Shown piece after piece: positions 36,004 through 44,694 of a stretch of DNA of 64,000 bases. Numbering within the stretch: position 1 is the stretch's first letter; every line of letters starts with the position of its first letter. The position numbers and the translations under genes are program-made. The notes beneath the pieces are model-generated. The model worked only from the letters and a program-made list of their open reading frames with translations, had not been told where the DNA came from and made no database searches. Source of the DNA: Limnohabitans sp. WS1. GTDB lineage: Bacteria; Pseudomonadota; Gammaproteobacteria; Burkholderiales; Burkholderiaceae_C. The DNA lies in NCBI RefSeq assembly GCF_003063265.1, contig NZ_NERU01000004.1:214526-278525 (forward strand), in the 5' to 3' direction.

Positions 36004-36933
36004 ATGAGCGACAAAGAATTCACCCCGACAGAACCCATCCTGATGGATGCACCCGCCACCGACATCCCTGACACGCCGGCCGAAGACAAGCCCAGTGCTG
36101 CAAAACCTGCGGCCCCCATCGTGGCCCCGACGGAGACAAGGCCGCCAGTGGACGTGCCCCTCGACGACCTGGCCTACCAGCAATACCAAGCACTGGCCCA
36201 CGCCGTGCTCGACTCCGCCGACATCGCCAGCAAGTCCGCCGAGGCCGCCGCCGCGGCCAGCCGGAACATGCATAAGGTCACCAGCGAATTCAAAACCTTG
36301 ACCGAAGTCGGCCACAAAAAAGCCCTCTGGCTGCTCGGAGGCACCAGCGGCCTGCTCATCATCTGCCTGGTCTTCTTTTTGGTCATGGGCGTTCGCATGA
36401 ACAGCCGCATCAACCAACTCGACAGCATGATGTTGGCCGTGGGCAAACGCGTCGTCGACCTCAACGGTGGACTCGAATCGCTCGACGTCATCAACCGCAG
36501 CATCGAAAGCCTCAATGCCCTGCAAGCTGAACAAGCCAAATCGCAAGGCCTCATTGAGCAACGCATCAACGAAGCCATGAAAAAATCTGAAACCATGGTC
36601 CAAAGCGTGCCCGGTGAAACCGCCAAACAAGTCGCCGCCAGCAGCGACAACTTGCTCAAGCAAGTCCAAGCCATGAACAGCCGATTGCAGACCCAGGCCA
36701 GCGCCGTTCAATCCCTGGGCAACGAAGTCAAAGCCCTCAAGGGTGCTGTGGGCAACGTGGACAAACTCAACCGCGACGTCGAAGCCCTGGTCACCTTGCA
36801 AAAAGAACGCTACCTTGAAAACCTTCAGAAAAACAACGCGGCCAGCAACCGCGACAAGGCGGTCCAATTTCCAAGGGTGACCCCCGCCAAAGCCCCAGGC
36901 GACGCCACACCGCAACTCACGGCACCCAAATGA
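36004..36933 (+). CDS. Unknown membrane protein with a long coiled coil
   Basis: Not recognised. 309 residues: a cytoplasmic Pro/Ala/Asp-rich N-terminus (1-50), an Ala-rich helix (about 60-100), one membrane helix (about 108-130, LLGGTSGLLIICLVFFLVMG), then about 140 residues of heptad-like sequence with INQLDSMMLAVGKRVVDLNG and SLGNEVKALKGAVGNVDKL, and a basic Pro-rich tail. GAGGAA ribosome binding site. Last of the three-gene set behind flhB. The layout recalls structural or tethering proteins rather than an enzyme. Confidence 0.78.
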   Translation: MSDKEFTPTEPILMDAPATDIPDTPAEDKPSAAKPAAPIVAPTETRPPVDVPLDDLAYQQYQALAHAVLDSADIASKSAEAAAAASRNMHKVTSEFKTLTEVGHKKALWLLGGTSGLLIICLVFFLVMGVRMNSRINQLDSMMLAVGKRVVDLNGGLESLDVINRSIESLNALQAEQAKSQGLIEQRINEAMKKSETMVQSVPGETAKQVAASSDNLLKQVQAMNSRLQTQASAVQSLGNEVKALKGAVGNVDKLNRDVEALVTLQKERYLENLQKNNAASNRDKAVQFPRVTPAKAPGDATPQLTAPK

Positions 36934-37066
36934 ATCAGCCACAGTGCTGATCTCTTGTTGCCCATCCGTTTGTCATGCAGCGCGACCCCTGCAGCGTCGT
37001 CGCTGTGGGCTGTGGGCTGTGGGTAGGGGCTGCGGTTGAGGCGCTGACGGCTGTTGGCCCTGTGCG

Positions 37067-37090
37067 ATGAAGCCCCCAGGTCAGGGGGCT
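37067..37090. repeat. Inverted repeat between convergent genes
   Basis: GAAGCCCCC and GGGGGCTTC form a perfect 9-bp stem with a 6-base loop. No T run, but the position (between the coiled-coil gene and the leftward SapE-like gene) fits transcript termination. A short TGTGGGC triple repeat lies at about 37003-37023. Confidence 0.5.
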
Positions 37091-37184
37091 TCCAAGACGG
37101 GCCACGCGCGATGCAGCGCAGGGTGATTGATCGAAGCGCACCGAGGCTGCCAGTGCCACGGGCACCCATGCGCCACAAAAAAGC

Positions 37185-37595
37185 TTACTCGATGCACACG
37201 GCAATGTAAGTCAGCACAAAAACACCATTGGGCGGGATCTTTCGCCAGTAGCCCATTTCTTTGACATTGGCGAGTTTTTCACCTGTCATTTTGGGACCGG
37301 CGTAGCTGGTCATCTGGCCCAAACGGTGCATTTTGTAGGTGCAGTCGTATTCGTTCAGATAGTGTCTGGAGCGCACCCCTTCAGCGTCGGGTGTTTTCAG
37401 GTCCTGCATTTCCCAGACCCTGCGAATGCTGTCTTCCCGCTCGATGGCATTGCGGTTGACGTAAAGCGCCACTTCCGGGGTTTCGCCCATGCGGGTCCAC
37501 GCCTGCGCGGCCAGAGGAATCAAGCCACTGAGCAAGCCTGCACAGCACAGCCCCCACCGGACCACACCACGCAATGAAAAAACTGGCATCGTCAT
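37185..37595 (-). CDS. Exported protein, surface-adhesin E (SapE)-like
   Basis: A 136-residue exported protein. The signal peptide runs to about residue 32 (GLIPLAAQAWTRM). The mature part has VALYVNRNAI, RRVWEMQDLKT, HYLNEYDCTYKMHRL, which matches the general pattern of the surface-adhesin E family: a small beta domain with a tryptophan-rich strand and a conserved Asp-Cys. Starts at ATG 37595; the frame also has a TTG at 37607. Function in this family is poorly known. It follows the FemAB-like gene directly, so it is in the same operon. Confidence 0.65.
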   Translation of the reverse strand: MTMPVFSLRGVVRWGLCCAGLLSGLIPLAAQAWTRMGETPEVALYVNRNAIEREDSIRRVWEMQDLKTPDAEGVRSRHYLNEYDCTYKMHRLGQMTSYAGPKMTGEKLANVKEMGYWRKIPPNGVFVLTYIAVCIE

Positions 37596-37603
37596 GTTTG
37601 CTC

Positions 37604-38530
37604 TCAAAAATAAGTTCCCGCGAGGGTGATAGGTTGACCGCCTGCGCCCAATTTGAAGCGTGAGATGCCGGGTAAATCGTGGGTATTGACGCCCCCCAGA
37701 TCAAGCACCTCAATGCCCATGTCCTTGAGGTAAGCCATGGCTTGCCAGAGCAAGGCATTGTGGGCATTGAGCCGTCGGCCTTCTTCGTCAGACCAACCCA
37801 CATGGTAACTCGCAACCCGGCCGTGAATCAGAAAGAGCATGCCGCCCACGGTGTTCTTGCCAAGCTCGGCATAGGCCACCACAAAAGCCTGACGGTGGTC
37901 GGCAGCACAGGCGATATAGGCCTTCACAAAATCGGTGGGCAGCCCATGAAATTTTTTGGCCTCGCGCTGGGCGAGCTCCTGGCCCAGCAGCCAGTCACAG
38001 CGCTTCAAGCTCGCTTGCACATGCACTTGCAGCTTCACATTGGCCAACACTTTGTTCAAGCGGTTGCGCCACTTGCCCTCAAGCTGAGCCTTCAAAGTGC
38101 TCAGTGCTTGGGTCAAATCGAGCAGCACGGTGGAATAACCGGTCATCACCCGTGACATGCCGCGGGTTTCCACTGGATCGAGTTGTTCGCCCGAGCAATT
38201 TGGCGAAAACAAGGGCACTTTCAAGTGCGGCACTGGAACCGATTGGCGCAAGCGCTTGTAGATGGCCGCACGATCAGCGGGGCTGAGATCGGGATGAAAA
38301 ATCGGTCCCCGTGTGCAAGAGGCCAAAGAGATGTAGCCAAGCACCCTTTTGCTCATGAATTGGGCAATCGCCACCAGTTGGCCATCTTGCCAAACCATGG
38401 CCCGCGCCATGCTCACCCCCAATGAAGTCAAGGCCTCACCGTAAATCCACGCCTGCTGCAAAGCGCCGCGCTGGGACGAGTGAAATTCTTCCCAATCGGC
38501 CTGCGACAGAGACTCCCATTTCACATCCAT
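37604..38530 (-). CDS. FemAB/GNAT-like acyltransferase family protein
   Basis: A 308-residue protein with the two-domain GNAT arrangement of FemAB/FemX-like enzymes. QQAWIYGEAL near residue 25, the basic region GKWRNRLNKVLANV around 155 and the C-terminal LLWQAMAYLKDMGIEVLDLGGVN are characteristic. FemAB-family members transfer amino acids or acyl groups, for example to peptidoglycan precursors. The substrate here is unknown. It stands divergent from the motA operon; the ATG at 38530 has no strong ribosome binding site. Its position may be chance or may point to a cell-wall or flagellin modification. Confidence 0.72.
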   Translation of the reverse strand: MDVKWESLSQADWEEFHSSQRGALQQAWIYGEALTSLGVSMARAMVWQDGQLVAIAQFMSKRVLGYISLASCTRGPIFHPDLSPADRAAIYKRLRQSVPVPHLKVPLFSPNCSGEQLDPVETRGMSRVMTGYSTVLLDLTQALSTLKAQLEGKWRNRLNKVLANVKLQVHVQASLKRCDWLLGQELAQREAKKFHGLPTDFVKAYIACAADHRQAFVVAYAELGKNTVGGMLFLIHGRVASYHVGWSDEEGRRLNAHNALLWQAMAYLKDMGIEVLDLGGVNTHDLPGISRFKLGAGGQPITLAGTYF

Positions 38531-38563
38531 ATCGTAATTCTTGGCAAATTTATCAAATTCAAC

Positions 38564-38590
38564 TCAAGATAACCCATTTGAGTCCGATAA
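38564..38590 (+). promoter_or_regulatory. Sigma-28 (FliA) promoter of the motA operon
   Basis: TCAA (38564-38567), a 15-base spacer and TCCGATAA (38583-38590) match the FliA pattern TAAA/TCAA-N15-GCCGATAA at all but two positions. It stands 12 bases before the small membrane-protein ATG. Confidence 0.8.
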
Positions 38591-38602
38591 ATGGAGGTGT
38601 CT

Positions 38603-38800
38603 ATGGAAAAAAAGAGCGCGTCATCCCCTCAAGAACATGCCATCTTGGGGCATGACATTCCCAAAGCCCGCTTGACCGTGTTGGGTTGGACTTGGGGGGC
38701 CCTGTATATGGGTCTGCCTGTCATTTTGCTGGGCAATTTGTTGGACTTCTTTTTTCAATGGACGCTGGGTTGGTGCATCGGTGTTTGGTGCATTGTCTAG
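38603..38800 (+). CDS. Small membrane protein before motA
   Basis: Not recognised. 65 residues with a polar N-terminus, KARLTVLGWTWGALYMGLPV, and a hydrophobic C-terminal half that could form one or two membrane helices. A GGAGG ribosome binding site fixes the ATG at 38603, rather than the in-frame ATG at 38591. It lies between the sigma-28 promoter and motA (15 bases away), so it is made together with the stator. A stator accessory role is a guess from position. Confidence 0.7.
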   Translation: MEKKSASSPQEHAILGHDIPKARLTVLGWTWGALYMGLPVILLGNLLDFFFQWTLGWCIGVWCIV

Positions 38801-38815
38801 ACTTAAAGGGCCACC

Positions 38816-39679
38816 ATGTTTTTCTTTGTCGGTTTAGCGGTTGTGTTTGGTGCCGTTTTTGGCGGTTACGTCCTTGCTGGCGGAAAAATGGCCCCCATCA
38901 TCAAAGCCGCACCTTTCGAATTTCTCATCATCGGAGGTTCCGCCATTGGCGCTTCTTTGGTGGCCAACAGCTTTCCTGTCTTCAAGGCCGCCATGGCGGG
39001 CATTGGTCAGTGCATCAAGGGACCCAAGTGGCATCAGGCGGATTACCTGGCCCTGATGCTCTTGATTGGGAAACTGCAAAACGTGATGAAAAAAGAGGGG
39101 GTCGTGGCCCTGGAATCGCACGTCGAGAACCCCGACTCCAGCCCGATTTTTGGGGAATTTCCCAAATTGTCAAAAGACAAATCCATTGTTCAGATGATTT
39201 GTGATCCCCTTCGATTGATGGTGATCTCGCAGGGCAATCTGGACGCCGATGCTTTGGACGACTTGATGAAAAAAGCCATCAAGGTGCACCACCATGAAGC
39301 CTTGTTGGCACCCGGTGCGCTGGCCAGTATTGCGGGCGGTTTGCCCGCACTGGGCATCGTGGCCTGCGTGTTGGGTGTGGTCAAGACCATGGGTGCAATT
39401 GACCAACCCCCACCTGTCCTCGGTGCGCTGATTGGTGCCGCGCTGGTGGGGACCTTGATGGGCGTGTTTTTGGCCTACGGCATGTTTGAGCCCTTTGCCG
39501 GGCGGCTGACCCAAATCATCAACGAAGACTCGCAAATGTTCGACGTGATCCGAGAGATGATCGTGGCCAACCTCAAGGGGCATCCACAACCCTTGGTGAT
39601 CGAATCAGCCCGGGCCTGCATCTCTCACCACTGCCAACCGAGCTTCTCCGAAGTCTTTGACGGCATGCGAGGTTCCTGA
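38816..39679 (+). CDS. motA: Flagellar stator protein MotA
   Basis: A 287-residue stator subunit of the proton-driven motor type. It has four membrane helices, GALASIAGGLPALGIVACVL with the conserved Pro177, and YGMFEPFAGRL with Pro226; the large cytoplasmic loop (about 60-160) carries charged residues that touch FliG. The length matches the long MotA class, as in E. coli. AAAGGG ribosome binding site. The stop overlaps the motB start by one base. Confidence 0.96.
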   Translation: MFFFVGLAVVFGAVFGGYVLAGGKMAPIIKAAPFEFLIIGGSAIGASLVANSFPVFKAAMAGIGQCIKGPKWHQADYLALMLLIGKLQNVMKKEGVVALESHVENPDSSPIFGEFPKLSKDKSIVQMICDPLRLMVISQGNLDADALDDLMKKAIKVHHHEALLAPGALASIAGGLPALGIVACVLGVVKTMGAIDQPPPVLGALIGAALVGTLMGVFLAYGMFEPFAGRLTQIINEDSQMFDVIREMIVANLKGHPQPLVIESARACISHHCQPSFSEVFDGMRGS

Positions 39680-40644
39680 TGGCCACAGCAACAAATGCAG
39701 CCCCTGCTGCCACCGATCCAGCGGCAGCAGCTTCACCGGTCGTTCGGCCCATCATTCGCAAAATCATTGTCGAAGAGGGTCATGCAGGTGCCCATGGTGG
39801 CGCTTGGAAAATCGCCTTGGCCGACATGATGACGGCGATGATGGCTTTCTTCTTGTTGATGTGGCTTTTGGGCGCCAACAACGAAGACAAGCGCAGAAGC
39901 GTGGCCGACTATTTCAGGCCCTCCTCCCACAGCCAGATCGTGTTTGGCGAAATGGCAGGCTCCAACGGCTTGTTCGGCGGCAAGTCCATCATCGACCCCG
40001 ATGGTTTTCCTTTCTCCGCCAAACAAACAGCGATGCTGGAGCGCCTGACGCCCAAGGCCCAAGGTGGCCCAGGCGAGAGCTTTGGCTCGTCTCAGGAAGA
40101 AAACAACAAAGACGGCCCTTCCGAGCAAGACCCCGGCAAAGAAAGCGGCACCGGCACACCGAGCCAGAAACAAGACAAGGAAAATTTCGACAAGGTCGAA
40201 AAGGACCTCAAGCAGAAACTGTCTGAAAGTCAACAGTTTGAAAAAATCAAGGACCAAGTCAGCATCACGCGCGAAAAGGACGGCTTGCGCATTGAAGTCA
40301 TCGACAAGGCCGACTTCGCCATGTACGCCTCGGGCGGCGCAGTGATGAGCAACAAAGCCGCTGCCCTGATGGCCGAAGTGACCCAATCGCTCAAACCACT
40401 GCCCAACAAATTGGCGATTCGTGGACACACCGACAGCATGGGTTTTGCACCTGACAGCATGCGCAACAATTGGAGCTTGTCGACCGAGCGGGCCGATGCC
40501 ACGCGGCAGTTCATGCAATCTCAGGGCATCAACGCCAATCGGTTTTCCCGCATCGAAGGCGTCGCCGATACCAACCCCAAAGTACCGGGCAATCCTGCAG
40601 ACCCGCGCAACCGCCGCGTCAGCATCACGGTGCTGAACCAATGA
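39679..40644 (+). CDS. motB: Flagellar stator protein MotB
   Basis: A 321-residue stator subunit. The single membrane helix holds the proton-binding aspartate D49 (KIALADMMTAMMAFFLLMWL). A plug and linker follow, then a C-terminal OmpA-like peptidoglycan-binding domain with LAIRGHTDSMGF, NWSLSTERADATRQF and NRRVSITV. The linker (about residues 115-170) is Ser/Gln/Lys-rich and somewhat long. Proton coupling is inferred from overall similarity to MotB rather than PomB. Confidence 0.96.
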   Translation: MATATNAAPAATDPAAAASPVVRPIIRKIIVEEGHAGAHGGAWKIALADMMTAMMAFFLLMWLLGANNEDKRRSVADYFRPSSHSQIVFGEMAGSNGLFGGKSIIDPDGFPFSAKQTAMLERLTPKAQGGPGESFGSSQEENNKDGPSEQDPGKESGTGTPSQKQDKENFDKVEKDLKQKLSESQQFEKIKDQVSITREKDGLRIEVIDKADFAMYASGGAVMSNKAAALMAEVTQSLKPLPNKLAIRGHTDSMGFAPDSMRNNWSLSTERADATRQFMQSQGINANRFSRIEGVADTNPKVPGNPADPRNRRVSITVLNQ

Positions 40645-40721
40645 TCTGGTCGATGCGTTAAAGCCATGTCAAGATAACAAACCGCTTGGGTCCATCAACC
40701 CATACCTTTTAAAGGTTTCCC

Positions 40722-41219
40722 ATGTTCAAAAATATTGCAATCGGCATCGCCATGGGTCTGTTGATCATGGGCGGCATCTGGGGGCTGGTGCACCTCATGG
40801 GGGACAGCCGTCCAGAGCCCGAATTGACAGCCCAAAGCATGCCTGGAGACAGCAAAGGGGTCATGGATCTGATTTGTGAACTGGATCTGGATCTGGACGG
40901 TCAACTGGCTTTGGGCATCAAAGAAAACGAGCCCTCCAGAATCACCATGGCTCAGATTGATTTTGAGAAAAAATCAGGCTGGTACCAAGGCAAGATCAGC
41001 ATCTCTGAAAGCCGCACAGGCACACTGCAGCTGATGGGCACGCGACTGAAGATTTATCGCCCGGCGATGTTCCAGCGCTTTGGCGTCATGATCACTGGCG
41101 AAGAGTTTGTATTGGACCGCAAAACAGGCAGTTTTGTTCAATCCCTGAGCATCAGTGACGGGCGCAAAGTCAACCTCATCAAAGGCACTTGCGCCAAAGT
41201 GATCAAACCGCCCTTCTAA
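40722..41219 (+). CDS. Unknown membrane-anchored protein
   Basis: Not recognised. 165 residues with an N-terminal membrane helix (about 5-27, IGIAMGLLIMGGIWGLVHLM) and a soluble, probably periplasmic domain that looks all-beta: ICELDLDLDGQL, WYQGKISISESRTGTLQL, FVLDRKTGSFVQSL. The strand-rich pattern with a conserved Cys pair (ICEL and GTCAK) resembles small exported proteins that bind to or shield a surface. AAAGG ribosome binding site; 77 bases after motB, convergent with the FleQ-like gene. Confidence 0.7.
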   Translation: MFKNIAIGIAMGLLIMGGIWGLVHLMGDSRPEPELTAQSMPGDSKGVMDLICELDLDLDGQLALGIKENEPSRITMAQIDFEKKSGWYQGKISISESRTGTLQLMGTRLKIYRPAMFQRFGVMITGEEFVLDRKTGSFVQSLSISDGRKVNLIKGTCAKVIKPPF

Positions 41220-41230
41220 AAAAAGAGAGC

Positions 41231-42505
41231 TCAGGCAAATCCACGCAACTCGTACTTGTTGATTTTTTCGATCAGGGTGGTTCTTTGCAATTGCAGAAGT
41301 TTGGCCGTTTGAGACACATTGCCTTGGGTGCGGTTCAAGGCTTGCTCGATCAAGGTGCGCTCGATGTCGATCAGGTGCTGCTTGATCGAGATGCCATCGG
41401 GCGGCAGCATCTGAATGCCTTGGGCCAACAATATGACTTCTTCGACCGTGCTCATTTCGTCGTTCGAAGCCGACAAGGCCATGGGGGGCATCGCGGAAAT
41501 GTCCGAGGGGCTGCGCACCTCATCGCCACCGCCCAGAAACTGAATCAGCGGGTCGCGCTCATCCCAAGGGCTGGCCGATGCTGGATCAGCAGGTGCACCG
41601 CTGGCTTCATCCACAGCAAAAACCTGCACAACCGGGTTGCTCGGTCGTGCGTCGACGGGGGCCGCCAAGGGGGTGGGCAGCGCAGGCAAAACCGGCGACA
41701 CCGGGTTCAGCCGTTGGGCCTGCAAAACAGCCAGACCCGAGGGCATCATGCAGGCGGGCACCGTGTGCACATGCATAGTTTGCGATGGAAACAAGGTCGA
41801 AAAACGGTCCACCAAATTGGACAGTTCACGCACATTGCCAGGCCAAGCGTAGGCTTGGAGCAATTTCAGCATGTCGGGCGCAAATTTCAAAGGACGCTGA
41901 CCGGGCAACACATGCTTGTCGGCATAAAAAGCCAGCAAGCAAGCAACGTCATCAGGCCGCTCGCGCAGGGCCGTGGTGGTGATGGGCAGCACGTTGATGC
42001 GGTAGTAAAGGTCTTCACGAAAGCGCCCCGCAGCCACTTCTGCTTCGAGATTTTTGTGGGTGGCGGCCACCACGCGCACGTCGATCGGCACCTCACGCGA
42101 GCCCCCCACGGGCAAGATGCAGCGTTCTTGCAAAACACGAAGCAGCTTGACTTGCATGTCCATGGGCAGGTCGCCGATTTCGTCCAGAAACAAGGTGCCA
42201 CCATGGGCCAACTCAAAGCGCCCCAAACGGTCGGCCACGGCCCCGGTGAAGGCACCTTTGCGATGACCGAAGAGTTCGCTTTCAATCAAGTCACGAGGAA
42301 TGGCCCCGCAATTGATGGGCACAAAGGGCCCTGCGGATCGCGGCCCTTGTGCATGCAGCGCTTGCGCCACCAGCTCTTTGCCCGTCCCACTCTCACCGGT
42401 GACCAAGGCAGTCGATGAAGAAGTTGACAAGGTCTGGATCAGCTCTCGCAGAAATTGCGTGGCACGGCTGGGTCCAAGAATTTGGGGTTTTAGAGTGACT
42501 TTCAT
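41231..42505 (-). CDS. Sigma-54-dependent flagellar activator, FleQ/FlrA-like, without receiver domain
   Basis: A 424-residue bacterial enhancer-binding protein. The AAA domain starts almost at once: P-loop GESGTGKE (37-44), the sigma-54 contact GAFTGA (84-89), Walker [14 protein letters not shown] (102-114). An Ala/Pro-rich linker (about 240-370) leads to a C-terminal Fis-type helix-turn-helix ([20 protein letters not shown]). There is no N-terminal FleQ or receiver domain. A TTG at 42565 would add 20 residues; neither start has a good ribosome binding site. Sigma-54 promoters at flhA, fliK and flgB make it the likely master regulator of this island. Confidence 0.85.
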   Translation of the reverse strand: MKVTLKPQILGPSRATQFLRELIQTLSTSSSTALVTGESGTGKELVAQALHAQGPRSAGPFVPINCGAIPRDLIESELFGHRKGAFTGAVADRLGRFELAHGGTLFLDEIGDLPMDMQVKLLRVLQERCILPVGGSREVPIDVRVVAATHKNLEAEVAAGRFREDLYYRINVLPITTTALRERPDDVACLLAFYADKHVLPGQRPLKFAPDMLKLLQAYAWPGNVRELSNLVDRFSTLFPSQTMHVHTVPACMMPSGLAVLQAQRLNPVSPVLPALPTPLAAPVDARPSNPVVQVFAVDEASGAPADPASASPWDERDPLIQFLGGGDEVRSPSDISAMPPMALSASNDEMSTVEEVILLAQGIQMLPPDGISIKQHLIDIERTLIEQALNRTQGNVSQTAKLLQLQRTTLIEKINKYELRGFA

Positions 42506-42565
42506 GGTGTTCAAGTAACGGGTGGGAGTCCATTGACCATGAGGACTTGTATTGATGTTGATCAA

Positions 42566-42729
42566 ATCTTATAGGTAAATAAAAAAATTGCCATTATTTT
42601 TAAATTGATTGACTTTTAAACGTTAAGAGCAAATTTAGCAATTTTTAACCTTGAAATTTGATTTTCAATTTATAAATCTATAAATTTATCATTTGAAAAT
42701 ACTCATAAAAAAACATCTGAAAAAACTGG
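42566..42729. other. AT-rich intergenic block between the FleQ-like gene and flgP
   Basis: About 160 bases with strongly raised A+T (runs such as AATTTTTAACC, AAATCTATAAATTTATC) that contrast with the GC-rich genes around. It should hold the promoter of the FleQ-like gene and perhaps upstream sites for flgP. I see no sigma-54 or sigma-28 match. Such blocks often bind nucleoid proteins of the H-NS/MvaT type. Confidence 0.6.
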
Positions 42730-42756
42730 CCCCATCGGCTCAAGATGGGGGTTTTC
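42730..42756. terminator. Hairpin before flgP
   Basis: CCCCATC and GATGGGG pair around GGCTCAA; GTTTTCG follows on the right and an A run precedes on the left, so it could end transcription either way or attenuate the flgP leader. Confidence 0.5.
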
Positions 42757-42834
42757 GTGCCGATGTAGCCTTCAAGACACACCATTTTGAGCGCCACGAT
42801 GTGAGGCGTAGGTGTCTGTTCATGGAGAAGGACA

Positions 42835-43329
42835 ATGACCCCTAGCCGATCACTGACAGCCGCCTTGCTGACCACCTTAGCCTTGGCTGGATGCCATTTC
42901 ATACCCTTGAACACCGTGAGCCAAGAAGCCACGGTCATGCCCACGCCGCCGACCTCGATGATCACGCCCTTGGTCGAAAAGCGCGAAACCCTGGTGGCCA
43001 CAGGCTATGCCGTCATCAGCGTGCAGAACCACAAAAATCCAGCGCAGCAACGCCTCTTGGCCATCCGGGCGTCCAAACTGGACGCTTACCGCTCGTTGAC
43101 CGAGCAGGTTTATGGCCAACAACTCGACGCCGCCACCACCGTGGCCGACATGACCGTGATGAGCGACACCTTCCGCGCCAAAGTTGAAGGCGTCATTTAT
43201 GGGGCCACCATGGTGAGCATCACCCCGGTGGGTGAGGACACTTACGAGACCACCATGTCGCTGGACCAGAACGTGGTGCGTGACCTGCGAGCCCTGTACC
43301 TGGGCCAAATGGCCTCACGCCGTCGCTGA
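42835..43329 (+). CDS. flgP: LPP20-family flagellar lipoprotein FlgP
   Basis: A 164-residue outer-membrane lipoprotein. The lipobox LALAGC puts the lipidated Cys at residue 20. The body has TGYAVISVQNHKNPAQQRLLAIRASKLDAYRSL (part: QRLLAIRASKLDAYRSLTEQ), typical of LPP20/FlgP. In Vibrio, FlgP joins the H-ring or outer-membrane disc around the basal body. GGAGAAGG ribosome binding site. First gene of a rightward set with flgT, a FimV-like gene, a FliK-like gene and fhlB. Confidence 0.85.
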   Translation: MTPSRSLTAALLTTLALAGCHFIPLNTVSQEATVMPTPPTSMITPLVEKRETLVATGYAVISVQNHKNPAQQRLLAIRASKLDAYRSLTEQVYGQQLDAATTVADMTVMSDTFRAKVEGVIYGATMVSITPVGEDTYETTMSLDQNVVRDLRALYLGQMASRRR

Positions 43330-43374
43330 TCTTTGCGCCACACACCAAAGGCCAACCCTGGATTGGAATTCCCC

Positions 43375-44664
43375 ATGCTGAGCACCCCCGAACTGCCAAG
43401 CCCTGCCCTGCCCGGCCAGGCTGGCTGGACCAAGACATGGCTTGGCCGCAGCGCTGTCGTGCTGACGGCTTGCTTGGGGACCCTGGCCGCTGCCGAAAGC
43501 CTCAGCCCGGCTGAGTTGGCCACCCAAGCCGTGGCCATGAGCGCTGTGCGCATGGCGTCACAGCCCGTTGCCAATGCGAATCAAACCGCGCTGACGCAAC
43601 CGCAAAAAGAACACGAAACCCAGTTATCGGCCATCCGCCAGGCCATTTTGGACGCGACCTTGGACCGCCCAACCCGCGTGATCAGCTCAGCCTGGGTGGA
43701 CGACAAGGGGGCGCTGCACGAGGCATCCCACTTCCACTCCGAGGCCAAAGTGCGGGGTGTACGCGTGCTCAAGTATGTGCAAGGCGATGAGCCCCAGCCC
43801 CAAGTCAGCGCCGAAGTCTTGCCCTGGGGCTGGAAGCCTGTGGGCACCACTCAAAGTTGCCAAGCCCCGCCCAATCCTTGGCGTTTGCCTGTGGGCGTTC
43901 AGGCCCTTGATCTGAGCGGATTCAGTGGCCCCCAACAATTTGCCAGCCAAACCCTGCTGAACATGGCACAGCAAACCTGGACGAAGCAACTGCAAAGCTC
44001 GCAGCGTTGGAGCCCCCAAGCGCTGGCCCCCACCCCAGCCCCTGAGGTGGAAAACCATTACATGCGCGCTTTGTTGACAGGCCCCAACGATGTACGCAGT
44101 GGATGGGTGGCCGAATTTTCCCTGCAGCCGCACGCCCCTGCAGCAACACCGCCCAGCTCGTGGACCGAACGCTTGAACTCAAGCACCCAAGCGCCCGAGT
44201 GGCGGTGGACACTGCACTTGAAACTGGGTCAAAAAACCAACCCTGGCTCAAGCCTGCAGCCTGAGTGGCAAATGACACAAACCATCTCGGTGGCACCCCT
44301 GCAACTGGGACAAAACCCCACAAGCTGGGCCCAAGGTCTGCAAGCCGAGCTGCAAAACCACATGAGCCAATGGGTGGCTTTGCTGGACAAACACACCGAA
44401 TGCGAGCCCATACAGTTTCATGTGCGACGCAACGCCAGCCTTGGCCTGGAGCTGCAAGCGGGCCTGGACAGTGGCCTTCGCCCCGGTGACCGTGTCTTGT
44501 TGATGAACCCCAGCCATGTGCCCAGCCGCATGCTCGAGTCCAGTGTGGCGCAGCACCTGGCTTTGGCCCAAGTGGTCAAAGTCGGCAGGAACCGCACCGA
44601 GTTGCAGCAACTGGCAGGCCCTGCCCTGGCCTCACAAGGTGCCTGGATGGCGCTTCCCTTGTGA
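43375..44664 (+). CDS. flgT: Flagellar H-ring protein FlgT-like
   Basis: A 429-residue exported protein. A signal-like hydrophobic segment (SAVVLTACLGTLAAAES, about residues 26-42) is followed by three regions: an N-terminal alpha-beta part, a middle part with beta strands, and a C-terminal part with FHVRRNASLGLELQAGLDSGLRPGDRVLLM-type sequence (part: LELQAGLDSGLRPGDRVLLM) that matches the C-terminal domain of Vibrio FlgT. The ATG at 43375 is preferred over an upstream TTG. It lies right behind flgP, as in gammaproteobacterial H-ring clusters. N-terminal homology is faint. Confidence 0.68.
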   Translation: MLSTPELPSPALPGQAGWTKTWLGRSAVVLTACLGTLAAAESLSPAELATQAVAMSAVRMASQPVANANQTALTQPQKEHETQLSAIRQAILDATLDRPTRVISSAWVDDKGALHEASHFHSEAKVRGVRVLKYVQGDEPQPQVSAEVLPWGWKPVGTTQSCQAPPNPWRLPVGVQALDLSGFSGPQQFASQTLLNMAQQTWTKQLQSSQRWSPQALAPTPAPEVENHYMRALLTGPNDVRSGWVAEFSLQPHAPAATPPSSWTERLNSSTQAPEWRWTLHLKLGQKTNPGSSLQPEWQMTQTISVAPLQLGQNPTSWAQGLQAELQNHMSQWVALLDKHTECEPIQFHVRRNASLGLELQAGLDSGLRPGDRVLLMNPSHVPSRMLESSVAQHLALAQVVKVGRNRTELQQLAGPALASQGAWMALPL

Positions 44665-44694
44665 ACCCATTCACCTTGCTACGGAAATGACACC

